DNA of 10,701 nucleotides. It comes from Vulcanimicrobiota bacterium. GTDB lineage: Bacteria; Vulcanimicrobiota; Vulcanimicrobiia; Vulcanimicrobiales; Vulcanimicrobiaceae. Position 1 is the stretch's first letter; each line of letters opens with the position of its first letter. This document shows positions 1 through 8,733 of this stretch, one piece after another. The notes below the pieces were generated by a model. It was given only the letters and a program-made list of their open reading frames with translations. It did not search any database and was not told the DNA's origin. The translations under genes were made by a program, and so were the position numbers. Location: contig JASHTE010000117.1 of NCBI GenBank assembly GCA_030040695.1, forward strand, positions 1-10,701, read 5' to 3'.

Positions 1-376
1 TCGCAGGCGGAAAGCCGTCGGCGCGCAGGATTGCCGGGCTCTGAAGCGCCGCACAGGCGCCGTGCTCGAGATGCTTGCCGCGGCACGGCATGAATGCCGC
101 CATGTCGTGGAGGAACGCTGCCGCGAAGAGCACGTCGGAATCGACGCGCAGCCCATCGGCGCGAGCGAGCTCCATGCCCAAGTCGTAGTCGCGCTCCGAG
201 TGCTGCCAGCCCCACGCGGGATGAGTGAACGTGGTGCGCGCTAGCTCGTAGACGCGAACTTTCCAGGCCGCATCCAAAGGAATGCCGGTCGCAGTCCTGG
301 CAGGCGCGGAGGTAGGCATCGTCGGCGTCGCGGCGCTCAGCAGTCCGAGCGACAGGAACAGGAACAGGAACTTCAT
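1..376 (-). CDS. Exported HD-domain metal-dependent phosphohydrolase (3' end cut by window edge)
   Basis: An open frame runs from an ATG at 376 to the left edge, giving 125 residues without a stop. The N-terminus looks like a signal peptide: Met-Lys, then a Phe/Leu-rich core (residues 3-13), then an Ala/Ser/Thr/Pro-rich stretch. After it comes an HD-superfamily pattern: His59 in a 'WGWQHSERDY' segment and the His90-Asp91 doublet in 'FAAAFLHDM', which are the expected first metal ligands. His102 and His105 lie between Cys98 and Cys108. HD proteins hydrolyse phosphoester bonds with bound divalent metals; the substrate cannot be told here. Export of an HD enzyme is uncommon, and the two cysteines could form a disulfide outside the cytoplasm (inference). 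The start is supported by a GGAG ribosome site 8 bases upstream. The gene is divergent from the serine hydrolase that begins at 414. Confidence 0.8.
   Translation of the reverse strand, partial: MKFLFLFLSLGLLSAATPTMPTSAPARTATGIPLDAAWKVRVYELARTTFTHPAWGWQHSERDYDLGMELARADGLRVDSDVLFAAAFLHDMAAFMPCRGKHLEHGACAALQSPAILRADGFPPA
353..370. repeat. Three tandem copies of a 6-base unit inside the signal peptide
   Basis: CAGGAA occurs three times in a row on the plus strand (TTCCTG on the minus strand). Each copy encodes Phe-Leu in the hydrophobic core of the HD protein's signal peptide. Copy-number change would stay in frame and lengthen or shorten the core by two residues per unit. Confidence 0.7.
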
Positions 377-384
377 ACAGGCTT

Positions 385-389
385 CTCCT
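385..389 (-). promoter_or_regulatory. Ribosome binding site of the HD-domain gene
   Basis: On the minus strand an AGGAG core lies 8 bases before the ATG at 376. It fixes the start of the left-edge gene. It also shows that the plus-strand frame running through here is not coding upstream of about 400. Confidence 0.6.
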
Positions 390-413
390 CTCTTACTGTG
401 CGAAGACCTTCGA

Positions 414-1238
414 ATGGCGAACGTCGAGCCGGCCGCGGCATACGCGCGCGAACGCGGGCTCCACGCGCTTGTCGTCGCCGGCCCCGATCGCATTCTCTAC
501 GAAGAGTATGCCGCCGGCTATTCGGCGGAGCGCCCGCATGCGCTCTACAGCGGCACGAAGAGCTTCTGGGGAAGCGCAGCGATAGAGGCGGTTAGGCAAG
601 GTCTTTTCCGGCTCGACGATCCCGTCGCAGAGGTTCTCACCGAGTTTCGCACTGACGAACGAGCCGCGATAACACCGCGGATGCTGTTACAGCTCACTGC
701 CGGCTACGGGTTCGGCGGTTTGGGCAGTGCGGTGCCGACCTACGAGAGAGCGCTCGCGATGCCCCTGCGGAGCACGCCCGGCACCCGCTTCACGTATGGC
801 GGCGTTCCTCTGCAAGTGTTCGGTGCATACTTCGCGCGGAAGTCTATCGCATCGGGTACGACTCCGCACGAGTTTCTCAGGGTAAACGTCCTGCAGCCGG
901 CGGGCGCGAGCGTCGCCTCGTGGCGCACGCTGAGCGACGGAACGCATCCACTTCCGACCGGCGCGCAGCTCGACGCCTCGAGCTGGCTCGCCTACGCACG
1001 ATGGATGCTGCGCAACGGCGATCGCTATGCCGACGCCCTCACCGGCTCCGGCGCGAACCCGCGATACGGCCTCGGATGGTGGCTCGCGTCCGCGTCGATG
1101 CCGCGCGACCTCTACTATGCGAGCGGCTCGGGGGGCCAGGCGCTCTACGTCATTCCTTCGCTCGAGCTTCTCGTCGTGCACTTCGGCAACAGCTCGAGCT
1201 TCAAGCACGAAGCCTTTCTCAAACGCCTGCTCGCATGA
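414..1238 (+). CDS. Serine hydrolase of the class C beta-lactamase / penicillin-binding-protein fold
   Basis: This 274-residue protein carries a Ser46-Gly-Thr-Lys49 motif (SxxK, nucleophile and general base) in 'LYSGTKSFWG'. Tyr128 in 'RFTYGG' sits where the family's YxN motif lies, but the Asn is replaced. A 'SGSGGQ' segment at 237-242 replaces the KTG/HxG box, followed by a C-terminal strand ending 'VVHFGN'. These features fit the Pfam Beta-lactamase family of esterases, peptidases and transpeptidase-like hydrolases; the substrate is unknown and antibiotic resistance should not be assumed. The frame is open back to 282, but that part is antisense to the HD gene's signal peptide, so the ATG at 414 is preferred. 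No clear ribosome site precedes it. No signal peptide is visible, so the protein is probably cytoplasmic. It ends 21 bases from the convergent small gene at 1260. Confidence 0.82.
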   Translation: MANVEPAAAYARERGLHALVVAGPDRILYEEYAAGYSAERPHALYSGTKSFWGSAAIEAVRQGLFRLDDPVAEVLTEFRTDERAAITPRMLLQLTAGYGFGGLGSAVPTYERALAMPLRSTPGTRFTYGGVPLQVFGAYFARKSIASGTTPHEFLRVNVLQPAGASVASWRTLSDGTHPLPTGAQLDASSWLAYARWMLRNGDRYADALTGSGANPRYGLGWWLASASMPRDLYYASGSGGQALYVIPSLELLVVHFGNSSSFKHEAFLKRLLA

Positions 1239-1259
1239 GCGAGCACATGGAGCGCGCGC

Positions 1260-1505
1260 TCAGGGCGGACCGCCGCTGTCCGCCCAACGTTTGAACGTAG
1301 CGCACATCTCCGCGCTCCAGCGCGCCTCGCCGCTCGAGGGCGGCGGCATGCTGCCGTTGAGGACAGCAGCATAAATCGCGCTCGCGTGCGCGAAAACGCT
1401 CTCACGGTTGGACAGGTCCATCATGTTGCGCATATGCGCGACGTCCACGCTCGTGAACATCGGCAGGATATCTCGCGCGAAGCTCACGTCCGGCACATCC
1501 GGCAT
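1260..1505 (-). CDS. Small conserved hypothetical protein downstream of katG
   Basis: This 81-residue protein starts at an ATG only 4 bases after the katG stop, so it is almost certainly cotranscribed and perhaps translationally coupled to katG. The pattern is 'FARDILPMFTSVDV', then 'AIYAAVLNGSMPPP', then 'TFKRWADSGGPP'. From memory it resembles short orphan proteins with F..DI.PLF, an IY..L..GSMP core and a W.D.G..P end; that ending also resembles haem c domains of the Planctomycete cytochrome C type. It has a single Cys (in 'EMCATF') and no CxxCH, so it does not bind haem c covalently. It has no signal peptide or membrane segment. A role as a KatG accessory factor is inferred only from position. 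It converges on the serine hydrolase at 1238. Confidence 0.7.
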   Translation of the reverse strand: MPDVPDVSFARDILPMFTSVDVAHMRNMMDLSNRESVFAHASAIYAAVLNGSMPPPSSGEARWSAEMCATFKRWADSGGPP

Positions 1506-1509
1506 CTCG

Positions 1510-3807
<2,298 letters not shown>

Positions 3808-3820
3808 TATCTTGTAGGGT

Positions 3821-3844
3821 GCGCCCGGCGGCCCCTGCCGGCGC
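3821..3844 (-). terminator. GC-rich hairpin after the flavoprotein gene, possible terminator
   Basis: GCGCC(C)GGC and GCCGGCGC pair over 8 base pairs with one bulged C and a 7-base loop. The hairpin lies 5 bases past the flavoprotein stop (3850) and upstream of the katG operator. No run of T follows on the minus strand, so a classical intrinsic terminator is not shown; it may instead protect the mRNA end or attenuate transcription into katG. Confidence 0.35.
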
Positions 3845-3849
3845 GGCCG

Positions 3850-5421
3850 CTACCGTGACGCCAAGTACTGGTGGATCAGTGCGATGACCATGCTGCCCTC
3901 GCCGACGGCGGCGGCGACTCGCTTGATTGAGCCGGCCCGTACGTCCCCCGCGGCAAAGATTCCCGGAGCGGTGGTCTCCAGCAGATACGCTCCCCGTCCC
4001 GTGACGATATAGCCGCGCTCATCCTTCTCGATCTCTTCCGGCAGCCATTGTGTCTCGGCATCCGCTCCAATCATAATGAAGAGCGCGGGCGTCTCACGCC
4101 GGCTGGTCGCCCCGGAAGCCGAGTTGCGCACCCCTATCGCCTCGAGGCGCCCCTTGCCATAAACTTCGACCACGTGCGAGTGCGTCTCCACGCGAACGTT
4201 GGGCTTGGTCTTCAACTGCTCGATGAGATAGTGCGACATACTCTTCGCGAGCGACTCCCCGCGAACCAGCACCGTGACGCAGCTCGCGAAGTTCGAAAAA
4301 CTGACGGCCGCCTGGCCCGCGGAGTTTCCTCCTCCCACGATGTAGACGGCGTTGCCATGCATCGCTTTGATCTCGCCGGGAGCCGCTCCATAGTAGACGC
4401 CTTGCCCACGCAGCCGGTCCAGACCATCGATGTCGAGATGCCGCCAGGAAACGCCGTTAGCAAGAACGATCGCTTTCGTACGCAGTCTTTCTTCACCGTC
4501 GAGGAGCAGCGTGCGGGATGACGCTTCGATTCCTTGCACCGTGCGCGTGACGACGATGTCCGCTCCCAAGCGTCGTGCTTGTTCCAGCGCACGATGGGCG
4601 AGATCGTCACCCGAGATGCCGAACGGAAATCCTAGGTAGTTTTCGATCCGCGACGACGTGCCGGCCTGACCGCCGGGCGCCTCACGCTCGACCAGGACCG
4701 TTGACAAACCTTCAGAGGAGCCGTACACCGCCGCAGCAAGGCCCGCCGGACCGCCGCCTACGATCGCGACATCGTATTCCTCTCGCGCCGGCGACACGCA
4801 GAGCCCGATCGCTCGAGCGAGCTCTCGAAGCGAGGGCTGGTGCAGGAGCGTGCCATCCGGCAACCGGACCACCGGATACCTTCCCGAAGACTCCGGCACG
4901 ATCGAATCGTAGTCGAATGAGTTGCGCTGGAGGAAATCGCGCACTACGTGAGTGGCGCCATCCCATTGCTCACCGATGACGGCGAGCCGTTGCGGCGGCT
5001 CCGCGGCAAGGTCTTGAAGGCCGCCGACACGTTCCATCGCCAAGCTGCCGATCGCAGACGAAAACTCGGGCGCCGCAGCGGCGACGGCCTGAAAGTCCTT
5101 CGGTTCGATTCGCAAGACGCGCGAGTCTTGCGTGGCGCAAACGCTCACCGCATTGGGCATATTCAGGACGAAGGGCAGCTCGCCGAATGACTCACCCGGC
5201 GCGCGGACGCCGACCACGCGCTCGGCGCCGTTCAGGGTCTTCAAGATGTCGAGGCGGCCACTTATAAGGAAGAACAGCGCGCGCCGGGTTTCGCCTTCGT
5301 AAATGACGTACTCACCCGCGCGAAGCCGCAGATCGGCGCTCGTCTTCGCCAAATAGTCGAGCTCGTCGTCGGTCAGGTCGGAGAAGAGAGGAACGACGCG
5401 CAACTCGTCGCGAGTGAACAC
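3850..5421 (-). CDS. cNMP-domain / Grx-like / FAD-NAD(P)-dependent oxidoreductase, thioredoxin-reductase-like without CxxC
   Basis: The protein has 523 residues and three parts. Residues 1-135 form a cyclic-nucleotide-binding-type beta-roll ('GEYVIYEGE', 'GESFGELPF'). The Arg usually found in the phosphate cassette is absent ('MPNAVSV'), so ligand binding is doubtful. Residues 143-207 form a short glutaredoxin-like segment without cysteines ('VVRLPDG', 'SLRELARAIGL'). Residues 216-523 form a thioredoxin-reductase-type domain: FAD motif GGGPAG (222-227), 'PGGQAG', NAD(P) motif 'VGGGNSAGQ' (362-370) and 'AAGDVR' (490-495). Where thioredoxin reductase has CxxC, this protein reads 'GVYYGAAPGE' (341-350), so it cannot be a classical disulfide reductase. 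The three cysteines (95, 208, 381) are far apart. The start is a GTG at 5421, 6 bases after the upstream stop, with an AGGA partly formed by that stop codon. It is probably the last gene of a four-gene operon. Confidence 0.9.
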   Translation of the reverse strand: MFTRDELRVVPLFSDLTDDELDYLAKTSADLRLRAGEYVIYEGETRRALFFLISGRLDILKTLNGAERVVGVRAPGESFGELPFVLNMPNAVSVCATQDSRVLRIEPKDFQAVAAAAPEFSSAIGSLAMERVGGLQDLAAEPPQRLAVIGEQWDGATHVVRDFLQRNSFDYDSIVPESSGRYPVVRLPDGTLLHQPSLRELARAIGLCVSPAREEYDVAIVGGGPAGLAAAVYGSSEGLSTVLVEREAPGGQAGTSSRIENYLGFPFGISGDDLAHRALEQARRLGADIVVTRTVQGIEASSRTLLLDGEERLRTKAIVLANGVSWRHLDIDGLDRLRGQGVYYGAAPGEIKAMHGNAVYIVGGGNSAGQAAVSFSNFASCVTVLVRGESLAKSMSHYLIEQLKTKPNVRVETHSHVVEVYGKGRLEAIGVRNSASGATSRRETPALFIMIGADAETQWLPEEIEKDERGYIVTGRGAYLLETTAPGIFAAGDVRAGSIKRVAAAVGEGSMVIALIHQYLASR

Positions 5422-5427
5422 GGCGTC

Positions 5428-6369
5428 CTACTTTCGGGCCGCGATCGAGGCATCCGGCAGCGCCGCTAATGATTGGCCGGCGAGGCGGTCGTCGCGAGCG
5501 ACAACGCGCGCTGAACCGAAGCGCCCCACGTCGACGGCCACAACGCAGTTTTGCGCGCAGATGAGGAGGGTTCCATCCTCGGTGAACGCGATACCGCGCG
5601 GACGCTTCATGCCGGCGAAGGCCGGGGTGTTTCCCGCCGACCACGCGTCCGCCGCTGCGCCGGTGCGCACATCGTATCGCCTCAACGACACGACCGCGTC
5701 GCGGGAGCCAAAGGGAAACTCGCTCGTGACGTAGAGGTAGCCGCCGTGCAACACGAGATCGAGCGGATCCAATTCCGGGTCGTCGACGAAGGCATCCGGG
5801 CTGCGCCTCCCGTCGGCTCCGTAGTAGAACAGAGCTCTGCGACCGCTGCCGAGCACCGGGTGGGTGCCGCTCGCGACCACGAACGCGCCGTCGCCGAGTA
5901 CCGCAAAGCCACGAGGGAACGCAATGCCGTCAAGCGCGAGAGCCTCTCCGCGGTATCGCCGCGCTGCCAAATCGACACGCTCGATGGAACGCCGCGTACG
6001 CGAGCCGACATAGTACATGCCGTCCGCGCCGAACGCTCCACCGCCCGGTTCGAGCCCCGGCGGCAGCTCGATCCGCGCGACCCCCGTCCCATCGAAGCCG
6101 AGCAGCCATACTCCAGAGTAGGGCTCGTTCACGACGACGTACGGGTCGTTTGCGCGCCTGCGGACTCCGCGCGGATCGCGGATATCCGCGGGGCCGAAGT
6201 TCTCCCACCGGCCACGCTCGTCAAAAGCGCGCAGCGCTCCGTATCCGTCGTTCGCTGCGCTCGAAATGACTAGCGAGGTGACGGCCCTTCGAGCGCCAGA
6301 CCGACGGCGATGTAATCTTCGTCTCCCAGGCCTTGCTGAACCGCACGTTCGAACTCCGCCAACACGCAC
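5428..6369 (-). CDS. Beta-propeller protein (SMP-30/NHL-like), start uncertain
   Basis: Repeated strand patterns of the NHL / SMP-30 (gluconolactonase-like) type are seen: 'DPRGVRRRANDPYVVVNEPYSGVWLLGFDG', 'GGGAFGADGMYYVGSR', 'DPLDLVLHGGYLYVTSEF' and 'RPRGIAFTEDGTLLICAQNC'. About five or six blades would fit. Such propellers bind ligands, proteins or sugars, or act as lactonases; catalytic metal ligands are not evident, so no reaction is assigned. The only standard start is a GTG at 6369, which gives a 99-base overlap with the dehydrogenase gene and an Arg-rich leader of about 30 residues. The recognisable fold begins near 6280, at 'LVISSAANDGYGALRAF'. A non-standard ATT at 6267, 2 bases after the upstream TAG, would fit better. 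No signal peptide is seen. The flavoprotein gene follows after 6 bases. Confidence 0.72.
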   Translation of the reverse strand: MRVGGVRTCGSARPGRRRLHRRRSGARRAVTSLVISSAANDGYGALRAFDERGRWENFGPADIRDPRGVRRRANDPYVVVNEPYSGVWLLGFDGTGVARIELPPGLEPGGGAFGADGMYYVGSRTRRSIERVDLAARRYRGEALALDGIAFPRGFAVLGDGAFVVASGTHPVLGSGRRALFYYGADGRRSPDAFVDDPELDPLDLVLHGGYLYVTSEFPFGSRDAVVSLRRYDVRTGAAADAWSAGNTPAFAGMKRPRGIAFTEDGTLLICAQNCVVAVDVGRFGSARVVARDDRLAGQSLAALPDASIAARK

Positions 6370-7130
6370 TCCATGACCGGCGCGTCCGCCTGTAGGCTTT
6401 GCCTGGCAGCCTGGGCGAGACGCAGATCCTTCAGCAGCGCGCTCGCCGAGAATCGCGCTTGCGTGTCACGATCGAGCAACTGCTGGCGTTTCCCGCCGGC
6501 GCGCTCGAAGGCATGCACGAGCGCGTCGATGGCGAGTGCACGGTCGACTCCAGCTCGCCTCATCGCGTCGAGCTCCTCGCCGATCGAATCGGCGATCACA
6601 CCGAGCACGGAGTTGCTCGCGAGCTTGAGGTGTCCGCTTGCGGCCGGCGAGCCCGTAAACGTGAGTGTAGAGCCCAAGGCGCTCAGGAGCTCGCGAGCAT
6701 GCTCGAATGCTTGGTCCGTTCCTCCCGGAAAGATCGTCAGTGTGCCGGCACGTGCGCTGTCGACGCTACCGACGACGGGACACGCGAGAAAATCTAGGCT
6801 TCGTGCCGCCGCCGCCTCCGCGAGCGTCTCGTACATTTGCGGTGAGAGTGTCGATGACTCGATGACGAGTTGGCCCTTTCTCGCGGCGGGAATGATCCGG
6901 CCAAGAGAGATCTCTCGAGCAACCCCGTCGTCCCAAAGCATCGCGATGGTCGCGTCAACGCCGGCAACCAGTGACTCGACGTCCTCGAACGGCACGGCAC
7001 CCGCAGCGGCTAACGGATCTATCGCACCGGGACTTCTGTTCCAAACGCATACGCGATAGCCTCGATCCAGCAGGTTTCGCGCGATCGCGCTCCCCATCTT
7101 TCCGACGCCGACGACTCCAACGCGCATCAT
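6270..7130 (-). CDS. NAD(P)-binding beta-hydroxyacid dehydrogenase family protein
   Basis: This 286-residue protein belongs to the 3-hydroxyisobutyrate / tartronate semialdehyde / GLYR1-type dehydrogenase family. Its N-terminal Rossmann fold is clear ('VGVVGVGKMGSAIARNLLDRG', with 'WNRSP' after strand 2). Next come 'ESSTLSPQ' and the substrate loop 'CPVVGSVDSARAGTLTIFPGG' (117-137). Catalytic Lys169 lies in 'GHLKLASN', with Asn173 as in the family's KxxxN. The C-terminal all-helical domain is complete. The family acts on small beta-hydroxyacids, succinic semialdehyde or imines; the substrate is not readable. 'VVNRS'-type residues after strand 2 weakly suggest NADP. Its ATG overlaps the TGA of the aldo/keto reductase gene (ATGA), and a GGAGG lies 10 bases upstream, so translation is probably coupled. 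Confidence 0.9.
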   Translation of the reverse strand: MMRVGVVGVGKMGSAIARNLLDRGYRVCVWNRSPGAIDPLAAAGAVPFEDVESLVAGVDATIAMLWDDGVAREISLGRIIPAARKGQLVIESSTLSPQMYETLAEAAAARSLDFLACPVVGSVDSARAGTLTIFPGGTDQAFEHARELLSALGSTLTFTGSPAASGHLKLASNSVLGVIADSIGEELDAMRRAGVDRALAIDALVHAFERAGGKRQQLLDRDTQARFSASALLKDLRLAQAARQSLQADAPVMECVLAEFERAVQQGLGDEDYIAVGLALEGPSPR

Positions 7131-8119
7131 CGAAGCGCTTCCTCCGGCGGCGCCATGAACTCGGGTCCGACCGGATCGGTGACTTCTTCGGCAACGATGC
7201 GATCGATTTCAGATCGTGTCCCCGCGTCGATCGAAAACCCGAAGGCACCTGCGACAGCATCGACTTGTTCGGGCCTGCGCGCACCCCAGAGCGCGATGCC
7301 AACACCGGGTGCATCGAGCACCCACCGCAGGGCGAGATGAATGACGCGCCTTCCGAAACGCTTGCCGGCGAGATCATCGAGTCGCGCGACGGCGCGCAGG
7401 TATTGCGCAAACCGTGGCGGCTGAAACTTCGGATCGGTCCGCCGCAAGTCGTCACCGCTGAAGGTCGTGGCGTTGCTCATCGAGCCGCTGAGTAAACCGC
7501 GACAGATCGCGCCGTAAGTCAGCGCGCACAGATCGTGCGCCTTTGCGTACGGCAGAACCTCGCGCTCGGCGGCACGCTCGAAGATATTGTATGGCGGCTG
7601 GATGGTGTGCAGCGGCGAGAACTTTCGGAACTCGTCCATCTGTGACGGTGAAAAGTTACTGACGCCGATGGCCTTGATCTTTCCGACGGCGTAGAGCTCG
7701 CGCATGGCGGTCGCGGTCTCTTCGATCGGGACGTTCGGATCGGGCCAGTGGATCTGATAGACGTCGATGTAATCCGTCCTGAGGCGGCGCAACGAGTCGG
7801 CGATCTCGGCGCGGATGCGCGCTGCGGAAGCGTTGCGCCGTACTTGGCCGCGTGTGTCCCACTCGAGGCCGACTTTCGTTGCAAGGACGACCCGATCGCG
7901 CTTCCCAGCCAGCGCTTTGCCGACGACCTCTTCTGCGTGGCCCTGCCCGTACGCCGGGGCAGTGTCGATGAGTTTTACGTCTGCGGCGAGTGCCCGCTCG
8001 ATCGCGGCGATCGCGTTCTCGTCGTCCGCACCGCCCCACATCCAACCCCCGATCGCCCATGTGCCGAGCCCGATACGTGATGGTCTGATATCCGTGCTGG
8101 CGATCGTCGTGTATTCCAT
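7127..8119 (-). CDS. Aldo/keto reductase, GSP69 (YhdN)-like
   Basis: This 330-residue NADPH-dependent (beta/alpha)8-barrel reductase converts aldehydes and ketones to alcohols. The catalytic tetrad is complete: Asp52 and Tyr57 in 'IDTAPAYGQG', Lys82 in 'ATKVGL' and His124 in 'YQIHWPDP'. The sequence follows Bacillus subtilis general stress protein 69 (YhdN, AKR11B) closely from memory: 'IGLGTWAIGG.MWGG', 'PLHTIQPPYNIFER', 'CRGLLSG', 'IALWGARRP' and the end 'DPVGPEFMAPP'. That relative reduces reactive aldehydes under stress. The ATG at 8119 has a GGAG 7 bases upstream. It is the first gene of the leftward cluster and overlaps the dehydrogenase gene by 4 bases. The roughly 100 bases up to the divergent acetyltransferase must hold the promoters; I see no clear -35/-10 pair, only a GGCGAA direct repeat (8157-8162 and 8171-8176). 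Confidence 0.95.
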   Translation of the reverse strand: MEYTTIASTDIRPSRIGLGTWAIGGWMWGGADDENAIAAIERALAADVKLIDTAPAYGQGHAEEVVGKALAGKRDRVVLATKVGLEWDTRGQVRRNASAARIRAEIADSLRRLRTDYIDVYQIHWPDPNVPIEETATAMRELYAVGKIKAIGVSNFSPSQMDEFRKFSPLHTIQPPYNIFERAAEREVLPYAKAHDLCALTYGAICRGLLSGSMSNATTFSGDDLRRTDPKFQPPRFAQYLRAVARLDDLAGKRFGRRVIHLALRWVLDAPGVGIALWGARRPEQVDAVAGAFGFSIDAGTRSEIDRIVAEEVTDPVGPEFMAPPEEALR

Positions 8120-8209
8120 TGATGTGCTCCGGGCCGGGCGTGTTTCGCAGCAGCAGGGCGAACCCTTTTCGGCGAAGCTCCCGAGCTATGCGCTCGAGAG
8201 GAGAGTCCG

Positions 8210-8230
8210 ATGAGCCGATGCTCCCGGTGA
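8210..8230 (+). other. Possible six-codon leader ORF overlapping the acetyltransferase start
   Basis: ATG-AGC-CGA-TGC-TCC-CGG-TGA (Met-Ser-Arg-Cys-Ser-Arg) begins 6 bases after a strong AGGAG (8199-8203). Its TGA overlaps an in-frame GTG of the acetyltransferase at 8227 (GTGA). The ribosome site is better spaced for this mini-ORF than for the ATG at 8218. It may be chance or a coupled leader peptide. Confidence 0.3.
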
Positions 8231-8733
8231 CGGAGCGTCTATACCTGCGCCCCTGGCGTGCTGACGATTGCGACACGGTCGTCACCATGTACGCAAAGCC
8301 GCAGGTGATGCAATGGATACCCGGCGGCGTCTGGGATCGCGATAAGACGTCGCGGTTCGTTACGCGAATGATCGAGGCACACGAGCGGCGCGACGTATGT
8401 ATTTACCCCGTCGTCCTCAAGGAAAGCGCCACGATCGTCGGGCACTGCGGGCTGAACCATCTTGAAGGCGGCGCCGAGATCGAGATTGCGTATCTCGTCG
8501 ACGATAGGTTTTGGCGCAGAGGCTTTGCGACGGAGATCGCCGGCGCCGTGCTGCACGAGGCATTTCACGCCACCAACGTCGACCGCATCGTCGCGGTCGC
8601 CTTCCCGGAGAACCTTCGCTCGGTCGCAGTAATGGAACGAATCGGTATGCATCCGATCGGCGTCGCTCGTCACTTCGGCGCCGACGTTGTGAAGTACGAG
8701 ATCACCCGATCACGGCGCGGGGCGGTAGAGTGA
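8218..8733 (+). CDS. GNAT-family N-acetyltransferase (RimJ/RimL-type)
   Basis: This protein of about 171 residues transfers acetyl from acetyl-CoA to an amine. It starts with the typical 'TERLYLRPWRADD', has the family's 'VGHCGLNHL' and 'EIEIAYLVDDRFWRRGFATEIAGAVLHEAF' (strand 4 and the acetyl-CoA pyrophosphate loop, here R-R-G-F-A-T), then 'PENLRSVAVMERIGM', the classic motif B of the RimJ/RimL group. The target could be a protein N-terminus, ribosomal protein or small amine. The frame is open back to 8119. The ATG at 8218 or a GTG at 8227 is the likely start because the AGGAG at 8199-8203 lies just upstream. It is divergent from the aldo/keto reductase. Its last 24 bases overlap the 3' end of the convergent protease gene. 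Confidence 0.92.
   Translation: MLPVTERLYLRPWRADDCDTVVTMYAKPQVMQWIPGGVWDRDKTSRFVTRMIEAHERRDVCIYPVVLKESATIVGHCGLNHLEGGAEIEIAYLVDDRFWRRGFATEIAGAVLHEAFHATNVDRIVAVAFPENLRSVAVMERIGMHPIGVARHFGADVVKYEITRSRRGAVE

Noticed and set aside
62..244. Plus-strand open frame of 60 residues at the left edge
   Set aside because: It is antisense to the HD-domain gene, which has a signal peptide, an HD motif and a ribosome site.
282..413. N-terminal extension of the serine hydrolase back to 282
   Set aside because: It is the antisense of the HD gene's signal peptide and has no match to the hydrolase fold; the family pattern begins near 'ALVVAGPDRILYEEY'.
414..1238. Antibiotic-resistance beta-lactamase
   Set aside because: The Asn of YxN and the KTG box are replaced and no signal peptide is seen; the broader serine hydrolase family is the supported call.
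5551..6273. 240-residue plus-strand open frame opposite the propeller gene
   Set aside because: Antisense shadow with no motif; the minus-strand frame shows repeated propeller blades.
6373..7059. 228-residue plus-strand open frame opposite the dehydrogenase
   Set aside because: Antisense to a gene with clear Rossmann and catalytic motifs; composition is Ala/Ser/Arg-rich without structure.
7132..7141. GAAGCGCTTC palindrome between the aldo/keto reductase and dehydrogenase genes
   Set aside because: Only 10 bases and inside coding sequence of the reductase; not distinguishable from chance.
8157..8176. GGCGAA direct repeat in the divergent spacer as an operator
   Set aside because: Six-base repeats are too short in GC-rich DNA to support a regulatory call.
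7656..8288. 210-residue minus-strand frame overlapping the aldo/keto reductase and the divergent spacer
   Set aside because: Out-of-frame shadow, strongly Arg-rich; it also crosses the acetyltransferase start.
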